Positions 25,666 to 33,366 of a stretch of DNA of 64,000 bases are shown here, one piece after another. The stretch's first letter is position 1. Each line of letters begins with the position of its first letter. A program made the position numbers and the translations under genes. The DNA comes from Achromobacter sp. AONIH1 (GTDB taxonomy: Bacteria > Pseudomonadota > Gammaproteobacteria > Burkholderiales > Burkholderiaceae_B), in assembly GCF_002902905.1 (NCBI RefSeq), contig NZ_CP026124.1:6584944-6648943 (forward strand), given 5' to 3'. A model generated the notes under the pieces. The model did no database searches and had not been told where the DNA came from. It saw only the letters and a list, made by a program, of their open reading frames with translations.

Positions 25666-26256
25666 TCAGTCCAGGCGCGCGAACCCGGCCGCCGCCGCGT
25701 CGGCGTTGGCGTATCCCGAAACGAAGGCGCGCCGCGCGCCGGTATCAACGTCGTAGACGTGGCGCGGGATGCGGCCGATATTGCCGCCGTAGATGTGGAT
25801 GCTGATCGAGACCCGGTCATCGCAGGCATTGCTCACGCGATGGATATCGCCCAGTCGCGGCGACACGCGGTCGACATCGCCCGGCAGCAGCACGGACTCG
25901 CCCAGCAGCCGCATGGGCGCCGCGCGTTCATAGCGCTCCGCGCGCTCGGCGCCGCGCAACATGGCGATGACGCCCCAGGTCATGTGATCGTGAATCGGCG
26001 TGCGCTGGCCGATCCCCCAGACGAAGCTCACCACCGAGTAGCGTTCGCGCGGATCGCAATAGAGCAGGTATTGCCGGTAGTGGACGGGATGCGGCCGGGC
26101 GGCCGTCTCGGGCAGCCAGTCATCGCGGGACACGAGCCGCCGCGCCCCGTCTTCTACCCGGTCTAGCAATGCCGGCGGGTCGAGCCGCGCGCGGAGCGCG
26201 GCATCGACCGCGCCGAGGAACTGGTTGAAAGCCGGCTGTTGCGCAAGCGTCGTCAT
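25666..26256 (-). CDS. Cysteine dioxygenase type I-like thiol dioxygenase
   Basis: The ATG at 26256 follows GGGGG and gives 196 residues; ATG 26274 is the alternative. It is a cupin of the CDO family: the iron ligands are two histidines in TPIHDHMTWGV and a third in LGDIHRVSN, and the arginine in YRQYLLYCDPRERYS fits the substrate carboxylate. Such enzymes oxidise cysteine or 3-mercaptopropionate to the sulfinate. Bacterial members next to catabolic genes are often 3-mercaptopropionate dioxygenases, which is an inference here. It is co-oriented with, but 172 bases upstream of, the enolase operon. Confidence 0.85.
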   Translation of the reverse strand: MTTLAQQPAFNQFLGAVDAALRARLDPPALLDRVEDGARRLVSRDDWLPETAARPHPVHYRQYLLYCDPRERYSVVSFVWGIGQRTPIHDHMTWGVIAMLRGAERAERYERAAPMRLLGESVLLPGDVDRVSPRLGDIHRVSNACDDRVSISIHIYGGNIGRIPRHVYDVDTGARRAFVSGYANADAAAAGFARLD

Positions 26257-26405
26257 GGCTGGTGCCCCCGTCATCGCCGATGCGGGCGCGCCGCCGCGCC
26301 CTGATCAAGCGAGGCCAGAATATCACCGGAAGCCGGCCATCAACCCACTATTCGGGATCTATATCCTATTTTTTGAGACTCAATTACGTATCCCGCCAGC
26401 GTCCC

Positions 26406-27458
26406 TTACTTCCCCTTGCCCAGCGACAGCGGCACGCCCCAGATCGGATCTTCCATGCCCTGCCTGCCCAGCGGCGTGATCTGCATGGGCTGCATTCCGG
26501 ACAGCATCTCGCGGTGCTTGTCGCTGACGTTCACGCGCCGCGCGATCAGCTGCTGCGCGAACTCCATCGGCGCCGGGCGGGTGTAGACGGTCAGGTCTTC
26601 CAGCGGGCATTCGATCATCTTGGGATCGACCGCGCGGCAGGCCGGCTGGCGGAACTTGTAGCTCGGCGTCTTCAGGTGCATGCGCTGGCTCAGCACCAGT
26701 TGGCCACCCTTCAGCGTGAAGCTGGCCAATGCCTGCGCCGGCGGGATGCGCGCCTGCACCTTGATCGCGGGAATGTCGCGCGAATCGGTCTGTTCGTAGT
26801 AGCCCGCCGGCATGCCCGCCGAGGTCTCGTTGTATTGCTGCTCGCCCCAGCTCACGCAGGCGCCCGAGGCCGCGTGCACGGCGGTGCAGACCTGGCGCGT
26901 CTTGGTCTGGGTATGCGTGGTGGCGTCGCGCCACGCGGCTTCCCGGTAGAACTGGCGATACAGCTCGGGCGACAGATAGGCGGTGCCGTTGGCGCCCCGG
27001 CCCGATCCGACCGGCCCGCTGCGCGCGCCGACCTGATCCAGCAGGGCGTTGAGCTTGTAGTCGTCGCCGCCGGTCAGCAAGTACTTCCCGGGCGGCAGGA
27101 TGTGCACCTCGAACGCGCCGAACAGATAGGTTTCCTTGGGATCGCGCTTCAACGAGTTGGTCTGGAACTTGCGGCTGAAGGTCACCCTGGGCTCCTTCTC
27201 GTGCATCCAGATCACGGTCGGGGTCCATTGCGTCATGGTCAGCGCGTCCTTCAGCGACGCGTGCGGCATGATGTCGGCCACCAGCACCACGGCCATGTCG
27301 TCCTTCAGCGCCTCGCCGATCAGGTCGAGCAGCTGCGCGTAGCGTGGGTCGTCCATGGTGCCTTCCTTGCTCGTCATGAATGACGGGCTGACGCAGCCCG
27401 TCAGGGTCAGCGTGAGCGTCAGGGCGGTCAAGGCGTGGCGCGGTCGCGGCAGGGTCAT
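26406..27458 (-). CDS. Uncharacterised lipoprotein
   Basis: This 350-residue protein has a lipoprotein signal, ALTLTLTLTGC, with the lipid-anchor cysteine at residue 22 followed by VS, compatible with outer-membrane sorting. The mature part has mixed alpha/beta character (MAVVLVADIMPHASLKDALTM; FEVHILPPGKYLLTGGDDYKL) and several cysteines (RQVCTAVHAASGACVSWG; QPACRAVDPKMIECPLEDL) that could form disulfides. No domain is recognised. It stands alone between the thiol-dioxygenase gene and a 510-base non-coding stretch. Confidence 0.85.
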   Translation of the reverse strand: MTLPRPRHALTALTLTLTLTGCVSPSFMTSKEGTMDDPRYAQLLDLIGEALKDDMAVVLVADIMPHASLKDALTMTQWTPTVIWMHEKEPRVTFSRKFQTNSLKRDPKETYLFGAFEVHILPPGKYLLTGGDDYKLNALLDQVGARSGPVGSGRGANGTAYLSPELYRQFYREAAWRDATTHTQTKTRQVCTAVHAASGACVSWGEQQYNETSAGMPAGYYEQTDSRDIPAIKVQARIPPAQALASFTLKGGQLVLSQRMHLKTPSYKFRQPACRAVDPKMIECPLEDLTVYTRPAPMEFAQQLIARRVNVSDKHREMLSGMQPMQITPLGRQGMEDPIWGVPLSLGKGK

Positions 27459-27968
27459 GGATCGGTCCTTGGTGGCAATGCGTGATGGAATCGTCGAGCG
27501 CGCATCCTAATGGCCGGGGTCCGGATCACAAAGCGTGCGCTGCGCGCTGAAACATGGCCCGTCGCGCCTGCCTGGCGCCGCGCTGCTGCGCGCGGCCTGC
27601 CGTGGATGCGAGGCATCGCCAGCGCTGGCAAGGGCCAGGACGGCTTCGCGCCGGGCGGCTGGCGGCCCGAGACCCGCGCGCTGACGCGAAAGATATTGTT
27701 GCGATTGTTTCTCGTCTGGCACCCGCGACGTGCCTCGCGCGCGACGCGGAACCGCGCTTCCAGCCCAGCGCAAGGCCCGCCTGCCCGTGCTGCCGCCGGC
27801 ACATGCCATCGCTGTCGGACGATGCCGGCCTGTGCGAACGTTGCGACGAGGTGCGGGCGCCGGCCGGCAAGACCCTGGCCTGAGCGCGCGGCCGCGCCGG
27901 CGGCGGGCGCGGCGCGGGCCCTGGCGCTGGCGTAGCGCCGTCCGATCCCGCGCTACGGCGACGCCCGT
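27459..27968. other. 510-base stretch without a confident gene
   Basis: Overlapping open frames run on both strands, but most look like composition artefacts. The only segment with protein-like logic is a CPCC...CERC pattern near 27780-27850 on the plus strand, listed separately. No tRNA, inverted repeat of note or mobile element was seen. Confidence 0.4.
27554..27883 (+). CDS. Possible small zinc-ribbon protein
   Basis: The frame ends at TGA 27881-27883. Its last 35 codons read like a treble-clef or zinc-ribbon knuckle: ACPCCRRHMPSLSDDAGL, then CERCDEV, two cysteine pairs about 14 residues apart, with an acidic helix start. The N-terminal two thirds are Arg/Ala-rich and not protein-like, so the true start is probably well inside, around 27760-27790, and the listed start is only the longest possibility. 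It may be a real 35-45 residue gene. No family is assigned. Confidence 0.25.
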   Translation: MARRACLAPRCCARPAVDARHRQRWQGPGRLRAGRLAARDPRADAKDIVAIVSRLAPATCLARDAEPRFQPSARPACPCCRRHMPSLSDDAGLCERCDEVRAPAGKTLA

Positions 27969-28643
27969 TCAGCGCGCCAGATTCTGGCCGAAGTCCGTCA
28001 GGGGCTCGGCCAACCGATAGGCCTGCGCCGGCCGGTAGGCCGCCGGCACGATGCGGGTTTCCCTGAGCGCGCCCGTTTCCAGGATCTTGCGGCGGAAGTT
28101 GGCGGCATTCATGCGATGCCCGGTCACGGCCTCGAAGGCCGCCTGGACCTGGGGAATGGTGAATTCGTCGTGCAGCAGATGCGCGACGATGGACGTATAG
28201 GCCGACTTCGCGCGCAGGCGCTGCGCGGCCAGCGCGATCAGGCGGTTGTGGTCGAACGCCAGCGCCGGCAGCGCCTCGATATCGTGCAGCGTGATGCGGC
28301 CGTCGTCCGCCAGCGGTTGCAGCGCGTCGGCGGCATGCAGCGCCAGGTACACCACCGACGCGGACCAGCCGCGCGGATCGCGCGCGGGGCCGGACTCGGT
28401 GCAGGCCTGCTCCAGATGGGCCGGCTCGAAGCCCAGCTTCTCGCGCAGCACGCGGCGGGCGGTCTGGTCCGTATCGGCGTCTGCGTCGACGCGCACATAG
28501 CCGCCCGGCAAGGCCAACTGGCCCTTGAACGGGGCCGCCGCGCGCGGCGCCAGGGCCACGTGCAGGCGCTGATCGATCAGGGCAAGCAGCGCCACGTCCA
28601 CGGTCAGGATGGGGCGTTCATGGGCGGTGGCGGTCTTGGTCAT
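27969..28643 (-). CDS. nrtR: NrtR-like regulator (Nudix fold plus winged helix)
   Basis: The ATG at 28643 gives 224 residues. Residues about 12-140 are a Nudix fold (LTVDVALLALIDQRLHVALAPR; GQLALPGGYVRVDADAD). The catalytic Nudix box is degenerate: ARRVLREKLGF replaces the RE-U-x-EE-x-GU pattern, as in NrtR proteins that sense ADP-ribose without hydrolysing it. Residues about 145-215 form the C-terminal winged helix (EFTIPQVQAAFEAVTGHRMNAANFRRKI). It lies downstream of nicotinamide phosphoribosyltransferase and PRPP-synthetase-like genes, exactly where NrtR regulators of NAD salvage occur. Confidence 0.88.
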   Translation of the reverse strand: MTKTATAHERPILTVDVALLALIDQRLHVALAPRAAAPFKGQLALPGGYVRVDADADTDQTARRVLREKLGFEPAHLEQACTESGPARDPRGWSASVVYLALHAADALQPLADDGRITLHDIEALPALAFDHNRLIALAAQRLRAKSAYTSIVAHLLHDEFTIPQVQAAFEAVTGHRMNAANFRRKILETGALRETRIVPAAYRPAQAYRLAEPLTDFGQNLAR

Positions 28644-28735
28644 CCCGGAACTCTGGAGAGGTCGAGGGACGGAACCGCATGCGCCGATTCCGCCGCCTCT
28701 GTTTGCGCGGATGTCTCGTCGCGCAAGTATGACAG

Positions 28736-28752
28736 GCTTGTTTTCAACAAGC
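28736..28752. promoter_or_regulatory. Perfect palindrome upstream of nrtR, candidate NrtR operator
   Basis: GCTTGTT-TTC-AACAAGC has seven-base arms around a three-base spacer. It sits in the 163-base gap between the phosphoribosyltransferase stop and the nrtR start, where an nrtR promoter would be. It is offered as an autoregulatory operator. The NrtR consensus for this lineage was not compared. Confidence 0.45.
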
Positions 28753-28806
28753 GACAAGGTCGCGCGCCGGCCCGCCAGCGGGCGGCGCCAGGGCGCGCGG
28801 CGCCGC

Positions 28807-30378
28807 TCAGCCGCCGTTGCGCAGGCGGGCGCGGATCTCGGCCAGCGTGTGCTCGCGCACCAGCTTGCCGTCGACGAACACGTCTTGCAGCAGGCCGCCG
28901 GCCTCCTGCTCGGGCGTCTGGCGATCATGCAGCACGTAGTCGTCGCCCTCGCGCTCGACGCGCAGCAGGCCCACCGCCGACTTCTTGGTGCCGCTGTCGG
29001 TCTTGGGATCCTTGGACAGCTCGCGCGCCTCGCCATTGACCATGCCCCAGGTGGCCTTCATGGCCATGCCGAAGCTGTCGCGGGTCAGGTACTGATAGCT
29101 GTAGGAGCCGACGCCGAACACGCAATTGGTCGAGGCGTAGCCCTTGATCCGCAGGCGTTCCAGGATCCGCTCGGCGCGGCTCAGCGTGATCGAATCGCCG
29201 TAGATCAGGCCCACGCGCGGGTGCAGCACGCGAAAGCCCTTGGCGGTCAGGTCGCCGCCGAAGAGGTCCCACAGGCATTCCACGGCGCCCTTGCGCTCGG
29301 CCTCGGTGATCTTGCCGCCCGTGTCCTTGACGGTGTACATGCCGTCCGCGTCGGCATCGCCCGCCAGCTCGTCCGGCAGATAGCCCGTCAGGATCTTGAC
29401 CGGATCGCCGGAATCCGGGCGGAACACCACCTTGGCCTGGCCCAGCGCATTGGGCGCGCGTGCCAGGATCTCGTCCTTCAGCGTGGCGGCGTACTCGGTG
29501 ATGACCTGCCAGAAGTCCCAGGTGTCGGACACGATGGACACGATGCCCGAGGGATAGACCTCGGTGATCAGCCGGCGGAAGGTGCCGATCTCGTCCAGCT
29601 TGCCGCCCATGCTCATCACGCTGTGCTCGGTCGCCGGCACGCTGCCGCCCACCAGTTCGCGGTCGGAATCGGCGCCGTAGTACTGCTCGGCGTAGTCGAT
29701 GGCCGCCACGGTGTCGGTGCCCGTGAACGAACACAGGTGGGCGAAGCCGGCGCGCATGGAATCCTCGGGGCCGGACAGGCCGCGCGCCGAGAAATCGTGC
29801 GCCTGCCAGTCGATGAAGGCGGCATCGGCGCCGGTCAGGTCGGCATAGGCTTCCAGCAGGCGTCGATATTCATGGGCGATGGTGGCCACCGTGATCGGCT
29901 TCCAGTTGAAATTGGACAGCACGGTTTCCAGGTAGTTGGTCAGCCAGGCGAATTCCTTGCGGGTTTCTCGCACCGTGAACAGCGGCACCTTGATGTTGAC
30001 GCGCGACCCTTCGGGCAGCGCCTTGATGCGCACGGGCAGGTAGCCCAGGTCGTGCAGGGCCGCGATGTGGTCGACCGGCACGGCGCCCGGGCCCAGGGCG
30101 TTGTCCATGCGGCGCCGGTACTGGCGCACGGCCTGCGCCTTGGGCAGGCGGAAGAAGCCGGCGTCGAAGGCCTGGATCAGGAACTCCTTGACGAAGCCCT
30201 GCAGGCCCACGAACACCACCTTGCCTTCGAACGGCGCCAGGCCCGAGCGCAGCACCGGCGCCAGCCGGTCGGAACGCGCCGTGAAGTTCGAGTAGACGCT
30301 CTCGGTGCCGGCCGGGTACTGGAAGATGTGGCCGCTCTTGTAGAAGTCGATCTGGGTCAGGGGATTCAGGGTGGACAT
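28807..30378 (-). CDS. nadV: Nicotinamide phosphoribosyltransferase (NAMPT-type)
   Basis: The 523-residue protein has the length of the NAMPT/NadV group, larger than classic PncB. Family blocks are visible: TQIDFYKSGHIFQYPAGTESVYSNF at the N-terminus (substrate pocket), GSVPATEHSVMSMGG, IVSIVSDTWDFWQVI and KVVFRPDSGDPVKILTG (phosphate-binding). It converts nicotinamide and PRPP to NMN, so nicotinamide is recycled to NAD without deamidation. It follows a PRPP-synthetase-like gene by 43 bases and precedes the NrtR gene, making a self-contained substrate-supply, enzyme and regulator set. Confidence 0.93.
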   Translation of the reverse strand: MSTLNPLTQIDFYKSGHIFQYPAGTESVYSNFTARSDRLAPVLRSGLAPFEGKVVFVGLQGFVKEFLIQAFDAGFFRLPKAQAVRQYRRRMDNALGPGAVPVDHIAALHDLGYLPVRIKALPEGSRVNIKVPLFTVRETRKEFAWLTNYLETVLSNFNWKPITVATIAHEYRRLLEAYADLTGADAAFIDWQAHDFSARGLSGPEDSMRAGFAHLCSFTGTDTVAAIDYAEQYYGADSDRELVGGSVPATEHSVMSMGGKLDEIGTFRRLITEVYPSGIVSIVSDTWDFWQVITEYAATLKDEILARAPNALGQAKVVFRPDSGDPVKILTGYLPDELAGDADADGMYTVKDTGGKITEAERKGAVECLWDLFGGDLTAKGFRVLHPRVGLIYGDSITLSRAERILERLRIKGYASTNCVFGVGSYSYQYLTRDSFGMAMKATWGMVNGEARELSKDPKTDSGTKKSAVGLLRVEREGDDYVLHDRQTPEQEAGGLLQDVFVDGKLVREHTLAEIRARLRNGG

Positions 30379-30421
30379 GGTTCTGCTCGACTGGGTGGGG
30401 TTGTTCAGTGTGGATTCGGAT

Positions 30422-31297
30422 TCACGCCGCGATGGCCGCCTGCGGCGCCGCGTCGATGGCCTGGAAGATGTCGCCGCGCGGCGTCCAGAGCGCGGGGTCG
30501 CGCGGATAGGCCGTGTACAGCCTTGCGTAGTCCCGCAGCGGCGCCACGCCCTTGGTGCACAGGCCGTGCGTCACGTACAGGCCCAGCGGCCGGTCGCTGT
30601 GCCGGCGCAGCAGCGCGGCCAGCGCGACGAAGGTGCCGCCGCCGTCGCAGATGTCGTCCACCACCAGCAGCGGCAGGTCCGGCACCTCGTCCAGCACGCG
30701 CGCGCCGCTAAGCTTGCCGGTGGCGGTATTGCGCAGCTTGGCGCAGCACACCACCGGCGCGCCGAAGCGTTCGCCCAGGGCCAGCACGCGCTTGTGCGCG
30801 CCGGCATCCGGCGCCACCAGCGCCACGCCGCCCGCGAATTCAGGCAGGGCCAGCACCTGGCCCAGGAAGCCCTCGGCCGATTCGATCTCGACGCGGTCCA
30901 GCAGCGCCGGCGCGACCGTGCTGTGCGGATCGGCCACCACCACGCGGTCGAACTTCATGGCGTTGATCAAAGTGCAGAACACCTTGACCGACAGCGGCTC
31001 GCCCGCGACCGTGACACGGTCCTGGCGCGCATAGGGCAGATAGGGCAGCCGCAGCGTCACGGCCGCGCCCTCGCCCGCCACGCGGCGCAGCGCGTCGTTC
31101 AGCAGCAGCAGGTCCATGACCGCATCCGAGGAATAGATGCGGGCGTCGATGGTGTAGGCGCGCCCGGCTCCGCCCGCGCCCTCGCCGATCCAGACATGGC
31201 GCTCGCCGCCGGGAAAGCCGAGGAAGCGGACCGGATGCGCGACGGCCTGGCCATCGCCGCCGGCGTAGGAAAGTTCGATGCGGGAGAAGTCGGACAT
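30422..31297 (-). CDS. Ribose-phosphate pyrophosphokinase-like protein
   Basis: The protein has 291 residues, slightly shorter than housekeeping PRPP synthetases. The PRPP-loop motif LLVVDDICDGGGTFVALAALL and the LPYLPYARQDRV block, which matches the ATP/flexible loop of the family, identify it. The N-terminal oligomerisation region is divergent. It likely supplies PRPP to the co-transcribed nicotinamide phosphoribosyltransferase. This prs-like/nadV pairing is known from bacterial NAD-salvage operons and some phages. The main prs gene is expected elsewhere in the genome. Confidence 0.9.
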   Translation of the reverse strand: MSDFSRIELSYAGGDGQAVAHPVRFLGFPGGERHVWIGEGAGGAGRAYTIDARIYSSDAVMDLLLLNDALRRVAGEGAAVTLRLPYLPYARQDRVTVAGEPLSVKVFCTLINAMKFDRVVVADPHSTVAPALLDRVEIESAEGFLGQVLALPEFAGGVALVAPDAGAHKRVLALGERFGAPVVCCAKLRNTATGKLSGARVLDEVPDLPLLVVDDICDGGGTFVALAALLRRHSDRPLGLYVTHGLCTKGVAPLRDYARLYTAYPRDPALWTPRGDIFQAIDAAPQAAIAA

Positions 31298-31345
31298 GAT
31301 GTTTAGTGTTTATTGCGATTTACGATTAAGTATAGCGATGCGCGC
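31298..31345 (-). promoter_or_regulatory. AT-rich promoter region of the NAD-salvage operon
   Basis: The bases just upstream of the PRPP-synthetase-like ATG are unusually AT-rich and contain imperfect dyads (TTTAGTG..., ...CGATTAAG). This is the expected position of the operon promoter and of an NrtR site. No exact -35/-10 pair is assigned. Confidence 0.35.
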
Positions 31346-31388
31346 GCAGATGTCAAATCCCGTCCCGGTCACGACCGGCTCAATGCAA

Positions 31389-31425
31389 ATGCCCCGCGCC
31401 TCGTCTGCGACGAGGCGCGGGGCAT
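31389..31425 (-). terminator. Very stable 17-bp hairpin
   Basis: Perfect 17-base arms beginning ATGCCCCGCG and ending CGCGGGGCAT enclose a TGC loop. It lies 21 bases beyond the stop of the minus-strand outer-membrane protein gene, followed on that strand by a weak T-rich tract. It probably ends the P450 cluster transcript before the NAD-salvage promoter. Confidence 0.65.
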
Positions 31426-31445
31426 GACGTGATCCGGGCGGATCG

Positions 31446-32372
31446 CTAGTTGAACGCCTTGTTGAAGAACAGATAGGCGGCGTTGGGCGCCAGCGAGTTG
31501 CGCGTGAACACGGAGAACTGCGCCTTGAACTTGACGCTGCATTTGCAGTCGGGAATGTTGTACGCGACCACCGGCCCGACCGCCGCGCTGGCGAAGCGAT
31601 TGCCAGGTACACGCTGCCCGTTCAGCCGGTCATCGGCGATCTGGCGCGCGTAATAGCCCGCCACGCCCAGCTGCCAGCGGCCGACGACCTCGCTGACCGC
31701 CATGTCCACGTCCAGCACCATGCCGTTCCTGTAGCCGGTCGCCGAGTTCTTGCGGGCGATGTCCAGGAAATAGCTCATGCTGAATTCGGTGCCGTCGCCC
31801 AGGAAGTTCGGTCCGGTCAGATAGGTGAAGGCGCCGTTCGGAATGTAGTAGAGCGTATTGCGTCCCGTGGTGTACAGATCGCTGGTGTTGTACTTCCCGG
31901 TGGGCAGCACCATCGAATAACCCAGCTTCATCGTCAGGCCGCGCGGCCGGCCGCCCTCGACCTCGCCCAGATGCCTGCTCCACATGAGGACGTCGGTGTA
32001 GATGTCGTTCATGCCCTTGAAGCTCTGGTGCTTGCCGTTGACCTTGATGCTGCCCCAGCCGTAGCCGGTGGCCACGGAACTGCCCAGCGTGCCGCCAAAC
32101 AGCTGCCCCGGATAGACGTAGAGCAGGCCGAATTCCGCGATTCCGCCCGGCAGCCTGACCGAGGTCGTGGGGCTGCGCCCGTCGTTGTCGTAGAACTTTT
32201 CCCCCAGCGCGCCGACGGCGATGACCGAACCGTACAGGCCCGGATGCGGCGGCAGGTAGGCGCTCTGTATGTCCGTGCCGCCGACCGGACCGCCATAGGT
32301 CACGCCCTGCGCCGCCAGCGCGCCGCGCGCGCAGGCCCAGAGCAGCATGCCGATGAAAATGAAATGCCTCAT
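31446..32372 (-). CDS. Outer-membrane protein of the phenol meta-pathway (MetA-like) family
   Basis: This 308-residue protein has a signal peptide (FIFIGMLLWACARGALA-A) and alternating aromatic/hydrophobic strands (YGWGSIKVNG, LTMKLGYSMVLPTG, FSMSYFLDIARK, WQLGVAGYYARQI) ending in Phe-Asn. This fits the beta-barrel Phenol_MetA_deg family linked to uptake of hydrophobic aromatics. A cysteine pair (PDCKCSVKF) near residue 276 is unusual for a barrel. It is the last gene of the P450 cluster, and its likely job is entry of the hydrophobic substrate. Confidence 0.82.
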   Translation of the reverse strand: MRHFIFIGMLLWACARGALAAQGVTYGGPVGGTDIQSAYLPPHPGLYGSVIAVGALGEKFYDNDGRSPTTSVRLPGGIAEFGLLYVYPGQLFGGTLGSSVATGYGWGSIKVNGKHQSFKGMNDIYTDVLMWSRHLGEVEGGRPRGLTMKLGYSMVLPTGKYNTSDLYTTGRNTLYYIPNGAFTYLTGPNFLGDGTEFSMSYFLDIARKNSATGYRNGMVLDVDMAVSEVVGRWQLGVAGYYARQIADDRLNGQRVPGNRFASAAVGPVVAYNIPDCKCSVKFKAQFSVFTRNSLAPNAAYLFFNKAFN

Positions 32373-32476
32373 GGTTTGTCTCCCTTGTATGTGTGTTTTG
32401 TGTGTGGCAACTGCTTGAATGGCGAGGACCGCGATGCCTGCCGCCCTCGCCGACGAACGGACGAAGCCGTCCGAAA

Positions 32477-33295
32477 TCAGTCCGTGGGCGCCCGGGCGCC
32501 TATCGACTGCGTCGCGGCATCTCTCGCCAGCGCAAAGCGCGACGCCCCGAAGTCGGCGACAAGACGCCGCATGAAATCCTCGAAACCGAACCAGGCCCGG
32601 TTCCCGGACGTGAACGGATGCACGACCAACACCCAGGGCTCTTCGGGACGCGTGGTTTCGTGCGCGACGGCTGCCCGATACAAGCGGTCATAGCCGGCGG
32701 CCGCGTCCAGCGTGCCGAAGATCCCGCCGAAGCGCGGATGGATGACAGCGCCGTCGATCAGCGCGGGATCGGTGGGCAGCACCACCACCCGCGCCGGCGA
32801 TGTTGCCGTGACGCCGGACGCGATCGCCTCATCGGTCGCGCCGGACAGCGCCCGCGACACGTAGCGGATGCCGTGCGCCGCCAGCACCTCGTCGGTCCAG
32901 GGATTGATACCCAGCCCCGGCGGCCGGAATCCCGCCGGCGTCTGCCCCGTCAACCCGCGGATGCTCGACACGGCCAGCTGGATCAGGCGCTCTTCTTCGT
33001 CGCGCGAGGCGATGCCCGTCCACATTTCGTGTTTCCAGCCGTGCACGGCGATCTCGTGCCCGGCCGCATGCCAGGCCAGCAGCTCGTCCGGATGCAGCAC
33101 CGCCGCATAGCCTTCCGCGAAGTAAGTGCAGCGGATCCGCAACTCATCCAGCAGCTTCAGGATGCGTGGATGCCCCAGCTCCAGGCCGATCCGGTTGTAG
33201 GCGGCCCACTCGGCGGCGGGAATGCCAGCGGGACAGGGCCAGGGCAGCAGGTCGCCGGCCGCGCCGCCGAAATTGTCGAAGGTGATGCACAGCAT
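32477..33295 (-). CDS. Polysaccharide-deacetylase-fold (NodB-like) hydrolase
   Basis: The ATG at 33295 gives 272 residues. The NodB fold is shown by LCITFDNFGG at the start (metal/catalytic Asp of TFDD, here TFDN), HEIAVHGWKHEMW (zinc H-x3-H) and FRPPGLGINPWTDEVLAAHGIRYVS. It lacks a signal peptide, so it acts in the cytoplasm. Cytoplasmic members such as PuuE-type allantoinases hydrolyse small C-N bonds rather than polymers. In this operon with a P450 and an FAH hydrolase it may cleave an amide or acyl group of a pathway intermediate. That role is inference. Confidence 0.82.
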   Translation of the reverse strand: MLCITFDNFGGAAGDLLPWPCPAGIPAAEWAAYNRIGLELGHPRILKLLDELRIRCTYFAEGYAAVLHPDELLAWHAAGHEIAVHGWKHEMWTGIASRDEEERLIQLAVSSIRGLTGQTPAGFRPPGLGINPWTDEVLAAHGIRYVSRALSGATDEAIASGVTATSPARVVVLPTDPALIDGAVIHPRFGGIFGTLDAAAGYDRLYRAAVAHETTRPEEPWVLVVHPFTSGNRAWFGFEDFMRRLVADFGASRFALARDAATQSIGARAPTD

Positions 33296-33366
33296 GATTG
33301 AAGGTCCAGGTTGAGATGAACAAGCGCCGCCCCGCGTAGTGGCGGCGCGCAATGCGCCGAGACAGC

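Noticed and set aside
28609..30711. Plus-strand frame of 700 codons opposite nadV
   Set aside because: Antisense artefact; the minus strand encodes an intact nicotinamide phosphoribosyltransferase.
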